Below are positions 8,155 to 15,483 of a stretch of DNA of 36,088 bases, piece by piece. Under the pieces are notes generated by a model. The model saw only the letters and a list, made by a program, of their open reading frames with translations, had not been told where the DNA came from and did no database searches. The stretch is taken from contig MHXM01000159.1 in assembly GCA_001825565.1 (NCBI GenBank), positions 1-36,088 on the forward strand. The letters are read 5' to 3'. Origin of the DNA: Desulfuromonadaceae bacterium GWC2_58_13 (lineage in GTDB: Bacteria > Desulfobacterota > Desulfuromonadia > Desulfuromonadales > Trichloromonadaceae). A program made the translations under genes and the position numbers. Position 1 is the stretch's first letter. The number at the start of each line of letters is the position of its first letter.

Positions 8155-9450
8155 TCAGGCAACGGCGGCCGGGACGAGCCGCAGGCGATTGCGGCGATGG
8201 TGCAGGTACCAGGCTTCGCAGAGCTCGGCGGCCATGAGCAGGAAGACGGCCACGGCGACCCCGGGAACGGGCAGGGGAAAAAGGCGCAGAATGGCCCAGC
8301 AGGCGCCGAGAAAAAGAATTTTGTAGATGACCGAGCGGCCAAGTTCGGAAGTGCGGTCTTCACCGGTGAACCAGCCGCGCAGGAGGCTGACCGCGCCATA
8401 CAGGTAGCAGTAGAGGGCGCAGCCGGCCAGGGGCAGGGCGATATAGGCGCGGGTTGCGGCATCCAGTCCCATGAGGCTGCCGAGGACGGGCCCCTGCAGT
8501 GGAAAGGCGATGATCAGGGTGAGGATGGCGAGGGCGCTGCCGACCCAGCGGAAGAAGCGAACCAGCACCCGGTAGTCGGCATCGGTTTTGACCAGGGTCT
8601 GATAGGCTTGCAGCAGGTTGCGCATGGGGCCGCCGAGGAGAAAGATGAAGCCCCGAATGATGCCGAAGGAGGCGAGCGCCAGAGGGCCGTCGGGGAGGCG
8701 GCTGATGATGGCGTTGATGAACAGCGGCACGCTCTGTTGCAGGCACGAGGCGTAGGCCAGCGGGAAGGCGAAACGCAGGATGTCCAGGGCGCCCCGTTCG
8801 TCGGCGTCCCCCGGGTGACGGATGCGACAGCGCCAGGCGAATCCTCCCATCAACGCTGTTTCGACGGCGATGCAGGCGAGCAAGGCGAAGGCGCCGAGTT
8901 CGGCCCCGCCGAACCATCGCCGGCCCAGAACCAGAAAGCCGAGCAGGGCGACGACCCGCACGATGGTCGCCAGGGAAACCAGCCCGGTGTGCCGGGCCTG
9001 CATGACCAGCCCTTGAAAAAAGCCTCGAAAGCCGGTGAGAAAAGGGAGAAAAACCAGGATCCCCAGCACCGCCTTGGCGTGCAGGGCGATATCGCCGGTG
9101 ACGCCGAGCAACCGGCCGAGAACGAAATCGCCCAGCGGGGTGAAGGCGACCAGGGACAGCATCAGCGAAACGTAGGCGGCCACCAGCAGCACGAACAGGA
9201 TCGTGCCGCGCAGGGAACGCTGGCCACGGACCATGGCGATGGTGATGGTGTGGTTCTGATAGGAGGGGGACGCGATCAGCAGGTGCAGCACCATGGCCAC
9301 CGAGAAGGCGGCCAGGGCGACCACGAAATCGTCCTGCCGGGCCAGCCCGGCGTTGATGATGGAGTGGGAGACGCTCATCATCTGGACGTTGAGCAGCAGC
9401 GGGAAGAAGAAGAGCGAGATTTCCCGCATTTTCAGGGGCCGGGCGGTCAA
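8155..9450 (-). CDS. MOP-superfamily (MATE/MVF/ANKH-like) membrane transporter
   Basis: A polytopic membrane protein of about 431 residues with 12 or so hydrophobic helices, lacking soluble domains. The two-half organisation (first half from REISLFFFPLLLNVQMM, second from LDILRFAFPLAYASCLQQS) is that of the multidrug/oligosaccharidyl-lipid/polysaccharide exporter superfamily. It is not close to canonical MATE or MurJ by eye. The opening helix and following short polar segment recall ANKH-type proteins, but this is a weak impression. I place the start at TTG 9450, because GGGAG lies 7 nt upstream and the TTG overlaps the phosphatase stop (TTGA), a typical coupling arrangement. An ATG seven codons later (9429) lacks a ribosome-binding site. 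The ORF-track start at 9687 is spurious. Substrate is unknown. Confidence 0.65.
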   Translation of the reverse strand: MTARPLKMREISLFFFPLLLNVQMMSVSHSIINAGLARQDDFVVALAAFSVAMVLHLLIASPSYQNHTITIAMVRGQRSLRGTILFVLLVAAYVSLMLSLVAFTPLGDFVLGRLLGVTGDIALHAKAVLGILVFLPFLTGFRGFFQGLVMQARHTGLVSLATIVRVVALLGFLVLGRRWFGGAELGAFALLACIAVETALMGGFAWRCRIRHPGDADERGALDILRFAFPLAYASCLQQSVPLFINAIISRLPDGPLALASFGIIRGFIFLLGGPMRNLLQAYQTLVKTDADYRVLVRFFRWVGSALAILTLIIAFPLQGPVLGSLMGLDAATRAYIALPLAGCALYCYLYGAVSLLRGWFTGEDRTSELGRSVIYKILFLGACWAILRLFPLPVPGVAVAVFLLMAAELCEAWYLHHRRNRLRLVPAAVA

Positions 9451-10085
9451 GGCGCGGCTCCCGGGTAAAGACGCAGCAGATCCGGAGGCGTTGCGGCGAA
9501 GTCGTCGTAGGGGGCGTCGCCGTGCTGGCCGATCCCCCAGGCGCAGAAGCAGGTGCGCACCCCGGCGGCGGCTCCGGAGATCAGGTCGGTGTGGTGGTCG
9601 CCGATCAGTACCGCCGCATGGGGCGAGCTGCCCAGTTGTTGCAGGGCGTAGCGGACCGGAGCCGGGTGGGGTTTCTTTTCGCGGCAACTGTCGCCGCCGA
9701 CCACGACCGCGAAATAGGGGGTCAGCCCGAGTCCGTCGAGCAGGGGCAGGGTGTAGCCGTGGGGTTTGTTGGTGACGACCCCCATCCGGTGGTGGCGGTG
9801 GCCGTCGAGAAAATCGAAAATGCCCGGATAGACCCTGGTCTGGTCCAGCAGATGTTCGCCGTAGCGGGTGAGAAAGCGCCGCAGCAGGGTTTCGTTGAAG
9901 GGCACCTCGGGGATGGCTCGTTTGACCAGTTGGGTGGCGCCGTCGCCGACGCAGGCGCGCACCTGCTCGACCGGCTGGGGCGGCAGGCCGAGTTCGCCGC
10001 GCAGCAGGTTGACGCCGGTGGCCAGATCGAGCACCGAGTCGACCAGGGTGCCGTCGAGATCGAACAGAAAGGTGTCGATGGTCAT
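9447..10085 (-). CDS. gph: HAD-family phosphatase, phosphoglycolate phosphatase-like
   Basis: A 212-residue HAD hydrolase. Motif I is FLFDLDGTLVDS near the N-terminus, with the nucleophile and acid/base aspartates. Motif II is VVTNKPH, motif III is the lysine in KKPHPAP, and motif IV is LIGDHHTDL, so all catalytic elements are present. The cap domain insert between motifs I and II is the small helical type of the Gph/PGPase subfamily, which removes phosphate from 2-phosphoglycolate formed during DNA repair or oxygenase side reactions. Other small phosphate esters are possible substrates. Translation starts at ATG 10085, overlapping the stop of the upstream symporter gene (ATGA), and its own stop overlaps the TTG of the downstream transporter gene, so three genes are translationally coupled. 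Confidence 0.85.
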   Translation of the reverse strand: MTIDTFLFDLDGTLVDSVLDLATGVNLLRGELGLPPQPVEQVRACVGDGATQLVKRAIPEVPFNETLLRRFLTRYGEHLLDQTRVYPGIFDFLDGHRHHRMGVVTNKPHGYTLPLLDGLGLTPYFAVVVGGDSCREKKPHPAPVRYALQQLGSSPHAAVLIGDHHTDLISGAAAGVRTCFCAWGIGQHGDAPYDDFAATPPDLLRLYPGAAP

Positions 10086-11467
10086 GGCAGCAGTGTCGGA
10101 AACCAGTCGAACAACCCGGTTTCCTTGGCCTTGAAGTAGAGGACGACGGCCACCGCCAGCGGCGAGACGTAGCGGATAAGAAAGTGCCAGGTCGGGTAGA
10201 CCCAGCCGGCGCCCCCGGCGATCAGCTCCTGTTTTTCCTCGCTGCCGTTCCAGAACCAGCCGACATAGATGGATATCAGCAGGCCGCTGATCGGCAGCAG
10301 GTAGTTGGAGGCCAGCATGTCGGCCGAGTCGAAGAAGACCCGGTCGCCGATCACCTTCCACTCGGACAGGGAATTGTAGGACAGGGCGGTGGGGATGCCG
10401 ACCACGAAGGCCAGCCCGGCCAGAAAGGTGGTGGCCCGCCGCCGGCTCCAGCCCCGCTCGTCGATCAGGAAGGCGACCTGGGCTTCGAGCAGGGAGATGT
10501 TGCTGGTCAGCGCGGCGAACGCCAGCAGCAGAAAAAAGAAGATGGCCAGCATGGTGCCGCCGGGTATCTGGGAGAAGACCACCGGGATGGTTTTGAAAAC
10601 CAGGCCGGGACCGGCGGCCGGTTCCATGCCGACCGAGAAAACCACCGAGAAGATCGCCAGCCCGGCCATCAGGGCGATCACCGTGTCGAGGACGACCACC
10701 CGCAGACTGGCCGCCAGCAGGTCCTCCTGCTTGCTCAGGTAGGAACCGTAGGTGATCATCGCCGCCATCCCCAGGGAGAGGGTGAAGAACGAGTGCCCCA
10801 GCGCCTCAAGAACCGAACCGGCGGTCAGTTTGGAAAAATCGGGTTGGAACATGAAGCAGATCCCATCCCAGGCTCCCTTGCTGAGCATGCCATTCATGAA
10901 CAGCAGGGCCAGCAAAACGAACAGCACCGGCATCAGGATCTTGTTCCAGCGCTCGATCCCTTTCTGCACCCCACCGATGACGATCCCCAGGCACAGACAC
11001 ATGAAGACGAAATGCCAGAGGAGCTGACGGGGGCCGTCGGCGATCAGGCCGCCGAACAGGCTCTCGATGGCTGCGGCCGGCTGTCCGGCAAAACTGCCGA
11101 TGACCGAGCGGTAGACGTAATCGAGGGTCCAGCCGGCGACCACCGAATAGTAGGAGCAGATGATAAAGGCGGCGCCGACGCTGATCCAGCCCGGGGTCAG
11201 CCAGAACGAACGTTTTCCTTCGAGGTAAATAAAAGCGCCGACGGCGTCGCGGCGGGTGTGGCGGCCGATCATCAGTTCGGCCATCATGATCGGCAGGCCG
11301 ACGACGGAAATACAGATCAGATAGACCAGGACGAAGGCGCCGCCGCCGTTCTGACCGGTGATGTAGGGAAACTTCCAGACGTTGCCGAGGCCGACGGCGC
11401 TGCCGGAAGCGGCCAGGATGAAACCGAGGCGGGTGGCCCAGAGGGCGCGCGGACTGGCGTAGCTCAT
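10082..11467 (-). CDS. neurotransmitter:sodium symporter (NSS/SNF) family transporter
   Basis: A 461-residue Na+-dependent inner-membrane transporter of the LeuT-fold NSS family, which takes up amino acids or related compounds. The first helix carries the family signature GSAVGLGNVWKFPYI followed by NGGGAFVLVYL, equivalent to the unwound TM1 and TM2 that bind substrate and sodium in LeuT. Eleven to twelve helices can be traced, ending before KETGLFDWFPTLLP. Length is normal for bacterial members. The ATG at 11467 lacks a clear ribosome-binding site. It is the first gene of a coupled chain with the phosphatase and the MOP transporter. The substrate cannot be deduced. Confidence 0.92.
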   Translation of the reverse strand: MSYASPRALWATRLGFILAASGSAVGLGNVWKFPYITGQNGGGAFVLVYLICISVVGLPIMMAELMIGRHTRRDAVGAFIYLEGKRSFWLTPGWISVGAAFIICSYYSVVAGWTLDYVYRSVIGSFAGQPAAAIESLFGGLIADGPRQLLWHFVFMCLCLGIVIGGVQKGIERWNKILMPVLFVLLALLFMNGMLSKGAWDGICFMFQPDFSKLTAGSVLEALGHSFFTLSLGMAAMITYGSYLSKQEDLLAASLRVVVLDTVIALMAGLAIFSVVFSVGMEPAAGPGLVFKTIPVVFSQIPGGTMLAIFFFLLLAFAALTSNISLLEAQVAFLIDERGWSRRRATTFLAGLAFVVGIPTALSYNSLSEWKVIGDRVFFDSADMLASNYLLPISGLLISIYVGWFWNGSEEKQELIAGGAGWVYPTWHFLIRYVSPLAVAVVLYFKAKETGLFDWFPTLLP

Positions 11468-11500
11468 GGATCAGGTCTCACGGGGGAGGAAGTTGATTAC

Positions 11501-11528
11501 GCAGGGGCAATTCATGAATTGCTCCTAC
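11501..11528 (-). repeat. GTAGGRGC-type palindromic repeat, copy 1
   Basis: On the minus strand the element begins GTAGGAGCAATTCA and folds back on itself; GCAATTCATGAATTGC (11507-11522) is a perfect 16-bp palindrome extended by GGAG/CCCC-type pairing. It lies between yggS and the symporter gene. The TAG within its first bases (11525-11527) is the yggS stop codon. It resembles short REP-like elements widespread in Geobacter-type genomes. It may also act as a weak terminator or mRNA 3' stabiliser. Confidence 0.7.
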
Positions 11529-12211
11529 CCGCGTTCGCCGAAAATGGCGGTTCCGACCCGCACCAGGGTGGCGCCTTCTTCCACGGCGACTTCAAAATCG
11601 TGACTCATGCCCATCGACAGCTCGCGCATGTCAACGCCGGGGATTTGCCGCCGGTTAATTTCTTCGGAAAGTTCCCTCAGCCGGCGGAAATAGGGACGGA
11701 CTTCTTCGGGATCGTCCAGCCAGGGGGGGAGGGCCATCAGGCCGCGAACCCGCAGGTGGGGCAACCCGGCGACCCGGCTGGCCAGTTGGAACAGGGCGGC
11801 TTCGTCGGTCCCGGCCTTGGAATCCTCTTCGCCGAGGTTGACCTCCAGCAACACGTCAAGCTTTTGGTCCAGTATGCCCCACTGGCGATTGATTTCCTCG
11901 GCCAGTGAAAACCGGTCGAGAGAATGGATCATCGCTACCTTGCCGCGCAGATACTTGACCTTGTTGCTTTGCAGGCTGCCGATGAAGTGCCATTCGATGG
12001 GATCGGTCACCCGGTCGGCCTTGTCCACGAACTCCTGCACGTAATTTTCGCCGAAAATCCGCTGGCCGGCGGCGGCCGCTTCATGGATCATCGCGGCCGG
12101 CTTGGTCTTGGAGACCGCGACCAGGCGGACTTCGGCGGGATCGCGGCCGCTCCGGACGCAGGCCGCGGCGATGCGGGAGAGGATCTGTTCGATGTTGGTT
12201 TGGATGGACAT
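11525..12211 (-). CDS. yggS: YggS/PROSC family PLP homeostasis protein
   Basis: A 228-residue member of the YggS/PLPBP family, which binds pyridoxal 5'-phosphate on a TIM-barrel like that of alanine racemase and buffers cellular PLP without known enzymatic activity. Diagnostic segments are LVAVSKTKP with the PLP lysine, FGENYVQEF, WHFIGSLQSNK, LEVNLGEE, LRVRGLMALPP and the C-terminal LSMGMSHDFEVAVEEGATLVRVGTAIFG. Translation should begin at MSIQTNIEQ (12211). The longer ORF start at 12358 runs through a repeat element and is not credible. No strong ribosome-binding site precedes it, since the repeat copy 2 occupies the space. The stop codon belongs to repeat copy 1. Confidence 0.93.
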   Translation of the reverse strand: MSIQTNIEQILSRIAAACVRSGRDPAEVRLVAVSKTKPAAMIHEAAAAGQRIFGENYVQEFVDKADRVTDPIEWHFIGSLQSNKVKYLRGKVAMIHSLDRFSLAEEINRQWGILDQKLDVLLEVNLGEEDSKAGTDEAALFQLASRVAGLPHLRVRGLMALPPWLDDPEEVRPYFRRLRELSEEINRRQIPGVDMRELSMGMSHDFEVAVEEGATLVRVGTAIFGERG

Positions 12212-12225
12212 AGGAATGTGTCTCT

Positions 12226-12298
12226 GTAGGGGCGGTCCTCGTGATTGCCCAATCCGATCATTTGAGGCGAACAGGGCGAATACAAGATTCGCCCCTAC
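12226..12298 (-). repeat. GTAGGRGC-type palindromic repeat, copy 2 (compound)
   Basis: The 73-bp element has GTAGGGGCG at both ends in inverted orientation. It can form two hairpins: GTAGGGGCGAATCTTG with its TTCGCCC partner on the maf side, and GTAGGGGCGGTCCTCG with GGGCAATCACG on the yggS side. It fills the whole maf-yggS gap. The TAG at its start (12295-12297) is the maf stop codon, and its other end lies 15 nt before the yggS ATG. Confidence 0.75.
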
Positions 12299-12900
12299 GG
12301 GGCCGGTGCAAACAATCGAACCGCGCCGAGGCGTTCGAGGACCTCGATCACTTCGCACAGGGGGAGTCCGACCACGTTGGTGTAACTCCCCTCGATGGCG
12401 AGAACCATGAACACGCCGATTCCCTGGATGGCGTAGGCCCCGGCCTTGTCCATCGGTTCGCCGGTGGCAATGTACCCCGCGATCTCCGTCGCTGTCAACT
12501 CCTTGAACCGGACCCTGGTCGAGACGACGTCGGCGACCGTGGCGCCGGTTTGCCGGTCATGCACGGCATAGCCGGACAGAACCCGGTGGGTACGGCCTGA
12601 GAGGGACCGCAGCATGGCCGCGGCGTCGGCGGGGTCGGCCGGTTTGCCCAGAATGCAGTCGTCCCGCAAGACGATGGTGTCGCTGCCGATGAACCAGCGG
12701 CCGGCGACGTCGCGGCGTCCGGCGACATCCAACGCTTTGTTGCGGGCGAGGCGCAAAACATGTTCTTCGGGCGATTCACCGGGGATTTCGTCTTCGGAAG
12801 TGTCGCTGGGGACGACGGTAAAGCGGATGCCGATGCGTTCAAGGAGTTCGCGGCGGCGCGGGGAGGCCGAGGCCAGGACAATATTTACAGGCGAAGTCAT
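12295..12900 (-). CDS. maf: Maf family nucleoside triphosphate pyrophosphatase
   Basis: A 201-residue Maf/HAM1-fold pyrophosphatase that hydrolyses non-canonical or house-cleaning NTPs (dTTP/UTP or methylated nucleotides) to monophosphates. Visible motifs are LASASPRRRELL at residues 9-20, SDTSEDE, FIGSDTIVLRDD with the conserved aspartate, LSGRTHRVLSGY, and the lid segment EPMDKAGAYAIQGIG. GSYTNVVGLPL near the C-terminus is also diagnostic. The exact subfamily (YhdE-like versus YceF-like) is not decided; DKAGAYAIQG suggests the dTTP/UTP type. The start at ATG 12900 has a poor ribosome-binding site. The last codon abuts a repeat that supplies the stop. It lies upstream of yggS and is probably cotranscribed with it. 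Confidence 0.92.
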   Translation of the reverse strand: MTSPVNIVLASASPRRRELLERIGIRFTVVPSDTSEDEIPGESPEEHVLRLARNKALDVAGRRDVAGRWFIGSDTIVLRDDCILGKPADPADAAAMLRSLSGRTHRVLSGYAVHDRQTGATVADVVSTRVRFKELTATEIAGYIATGEPMDKAGAYAIQGIGVFMVLAIEGSYTNVVGLPLCEVIEVLERLGAVRLFAPAP

Positions 12901-12963
12901 GGGGAGCTTTCGTGATTGATTTTATTTCGGGTTAACGGGGGGATGCGGAAGCCGGCGACCGGT

Positions 12964-14976
12964 TCAGCCGGTTTTTTTGCTGCGCTGCTGAAAAATCGGT
13001 TCAAAGGTGGCCAAGCGGTTGCGGCCCTTGCTTTTGGCCTGGTAAAGGGCCAGGTCGGCGGCGTTGACCAGGGTTTCGAATTTTTCGCCGTCGCTGGGGA
13101 ACGAGGCGATGCCGATGCTGGTGGTGAGCTTGCCCTGCGGCATGCTGGTTTCCCCGGGAAAAGGTTCGTTTTCGATGGCCCTGCGGATACGTTCGGCCAC
13201 GAAGAGCGCTTCTTCCTTGGTGGTGCTCGGCAGCATCAGACAGAATTCCTCGCCGCCGTAGCGGGTGATGAAATCCATTTCGCGGGCCGACTTTTTCAGC
13301 AGGGCGGCCACCTTGCGCAGGGCGTTGTCGCCGGCGATGTGGCCGCAATGGTCGTTGTAGGTTTTGAAAAAGTCGAGATCGACCATGATGATGGCGAAAG
13401 ACTGCTTCAGCCGTGAGCAGCGGTTGAGTTCTTCGTGAAACCGCGTTTCGAGCAGGCGGCGATTGTATAGCCCGGTGAGCGGATCCCTGACCGCCAGCTC
13501 CTCCAGTTTCTGGGCATTTTCGAGTGCGGCCGTGCGGTCGATCATCTGAGCCGCGTGGCCGGCCAGGATGTGCAGGTGCTTGAGATCGACGTCGGTGAAG
13601 ATGCCGCCGGTTTCCTTATCGGCCAGGTTGAGTACGCCGATGATCCGGTCTTTCGCCTTCATTGGGAAGCAGATGAAGGATTTGGTTTTAAAGCGCGGGC
13701 GGTTGGGGATGCCGACCCGGCAGTCTTTTTCGATGTCGGAAACCAGCAGGTGCAGGCCGCTTCTGGCGACCCGTCCGGAAATTCCTTCTCCCATGCGAAT
13801 CGGCGCGCTGCGGGCCACTTCCAGGTTGATGCCCCTGGCGGCCGCGATTTGCAGCGATTCACCGGTTTTGTCAATGAGCATCAGTGATCCGCGCGAGGCT
13901 CCAAGCAATTCGCAACACATTTCAACCAGGTTACGATAGAGCGCTTCGCAATTAGTGAACAGCGACAGTTCGCTGATCATGGTAATCAGGCGGTGAGCCG
14001 TGGCATGGCTTTGGCTGTGTTCGTCCTCATGCTTTAACCGCAACAGTTTGGCCGAAAACCGGCCGGTCAGCTGTTCGATCAGGAGCAGATCCCGGTGGTG
14101 CAGATCAACGTCAAACAGGGTGACCATGCCGAGCGATTTTTCCTCGACTTCAAGAGGGAGGCAGATGACCCGTTCGGCTTCGACCTGGGGGAAGAAGTTA
14201 TCGATTTCCTGATGCAGAATAATGGGTTTTCCATCGGTGTGGCAAGACAGAAGCTCGGATATTTTTTGACTGGAAATTTTAAAGGACGTATTCGCCATTC
14301 CCAGAACGGTTTTGACGCAAAACACGTCGCCCTCGGTCAGAATTACGGCGATTTTGGGAAGATCGAACAGAATAATCAGGGCTTCGCCCAATAGGGTGAT
14401 GGCTTCATCAAACGTATGAGTGCGATCGATTTCGGCAGCGATGGCGGTAATGGCGTTCAGACGCTGGGTCATCTTCTGCAAGGGCTGGGTCAGGGGCTGA
14501 TTATTGGCGAGAGCTGGAATCACCGCCAGGATTTTGGCAATCGCATCGTCCAGTTGCTCCCGGTTGACCCGGGGCCTCTGTTCGAGTTTTTCCAGCAGAG
14601 CCGTGCCGTCGGCGGACGCGGCATTGGAGAGGATTTCCATCTGGGGCCGGTCCTGACCCTGGTCTCTAACGCCGCCGGCAAAAAGACAGCAGGCCTGGTT
14701 TTTGTCGCTGCGGAAAGGCACGGCCACGTTGAACAGGCCGATCGGGCATTGAAAAATGATCGGTTGGTTGTCTTGCGTGGCATCGCGAAAGGCTTTTTCA
14801 AAGGAAGTGCGACAGCAGCTGTTGCAGATGGCGTTTTCTCCCAGGGCGCCGCAAAACAGATCTTTCCGGCCTCCCTCGGGGAGCAGCGGTTCCTGTTCGC
14901 AGCTCAACCCCAGATGAAACGATTCCAGCGCCGGAAAGCGACGCAGAGTCTCAAGCAGATCCAATGGATTGATCAT
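12964..14976 (-). CDS. PocR-GAF-GAF-GGDEF diguanylate cyclase
   Basis: A soluble signalling enzyme of about 670 residues. The N-terminal ~150 residues resemble the PocR sensory domain (FCGALGENAICNSCCRTSF, then FQCPIGLFNVAVPF), whose Cys-rich core is thought to bind small ligands. Two GAF domains follow (about 165-300 and 325-485; KSFICFPMKAKDRIIGVLNL is typical). A GGDEF domain completes the protein, starting DPLTGLYNRR, with catalytic GGEEF at residues 574-578. An RxxD I-site (REMD) stands five residues before it, so the enzyme should make c-di-GMP and be product-inhibited. No EAL domain is present. I use ATG 14976 (MINPLDLL); the track uses TTG 14997 and neither has a good ribosome-binding site. 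The GGDEF call is firm; the PocR call is by pattern. Confidence 0.9.
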   Translation of the reverse strand: MINPLDLLETLRRFPALESFHLGLSCEQEPLLPEGGRKDLFCGALGENAICNSCCRTSFEKAFRDATQDNQPIIFQCPIGLFNVAVPFRSDKNQACCLFAGGVRDQGQDRPQMEILSNAASADGTALLEKLEQRPRVNREQLDDAIAKILAVIPALANNQPLTQPLQKMTQRLNAITAIAAEIDRTHTFDEAITLLGEALIILFDLPKIAVILTEGDVFCVKTVLGMANTSFKISSQKISELLSCHTDGKPIILHQEIDNFFPQVEAERVICLPLEVEEKSLGMVTLFDVDLHHRDLLLIEQLTGRFSAKLLRLKHEDEHSQSHATAHRLITMISELSLFTNCEALYRNLVEMCCELLGASRGSLMLIDKTGESLQIAAARGINLEVARSAPIRMGEGISGRVARSGLHLLVSDIEKDCRVGIPNRPRFKTKSFICFPMKAKDRIIGVLNLADKETGGIFTDVDLKHLHILAGHAAQMIDRTAALENAQKLEELAVRDPLTGLYNRRLLETRFHEELNRCSRLKQSFAIIMVDLDFFKTYNDHCGHIAGDNALRKVAALLKKSAREMDFITRYGGEEFCLMLPSTTKEEALFVAERIRRAIENEPFPGETSMPQGKLTTSIGIASFPSDGEKFETLVNAADLALYQAKSKGRNRLATFEPIFQQRSKKTG

Positions 14977-14997
14977 GGTGTGGAGATTGGTAGGCAA

Positions 14998-15483
14998 AGC
15001 AAGCCCCGTTATTGCAATAAATTCTGTTCGCTACGACCCAACCGCCCCCCTGGCTGTTTGGCATCGTCCCGCACTTTCGACATTTTGAGCGTCGAAGATG
15101 AAGGAGACTGATTCATAAACATTTCAGTTCAGTCGGTTGTGACAGAACACAACAACGTGACTCCCCTTGGTCCGGTATCGGAACGCGGAATTTCTGGAAC
15201 CTGAGCGTATCGGATGCCGGAATGGGTTGCAGCAAGTAGATGCTGGAGGTACGCGCGTTCCGTGCTACCCCGTTGCAGGGAAGGCTCCCCGGCGCGGTGG
15301 GCCGGAGTCAGGCCGAGGGGTTAATTAGAAGGTTGCTATGGACTATGAAAGTCTAGCAAGGATGAAAACATAATGCAATACCCTAAGTGCTTGCAGGCTA
15401 TATCTTTTTTGGTGTATTGGCAAACTCTTTGGGATGATTGATGTTGTCGATAATTTGAATATTAGAATTAGTGTTTGCGGCGC
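14998..15483. other. long non-coding stretch, unassigned, possibly a decayed element or structured RNA
   Basis: Nearly 490 nt without a credible gene in either direction; the longest frame I can read from an ATG (MPEWVAASRC..., 36 codons) has no ribosome-binding site. A GC-rich part (about 15170-15320) contains inverted segments, notably CCGGTATCGG near 15171 opposite CGGATGCCGG near 15220. It is followed by a markedly AT-rich part up to 15483. The change in composition suggests foreign or decayed DNA. It must also contain the promoter of the minus-strand diguanylate cyclase. No riboswitch core (GEMM, TPP, cobalamin) was recognised. Confidence 0.5.

Noticed and set aside
7867-9468. 533-aa plus-strand ORF
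   Set aside because: Antisense to the MOP transporter gene, composition biased, no ribosome-binding site.
10184-11908. 574-aa plus-strand ORF
   Set aside because: Antisense to the NSS symporter and part of yggS; spans two real genes and a repeat.
14998-15483. c-di-GMP, TPP or cobalamin riboswitch
   Set aside because: None of the conserved cores could be found on either strand.
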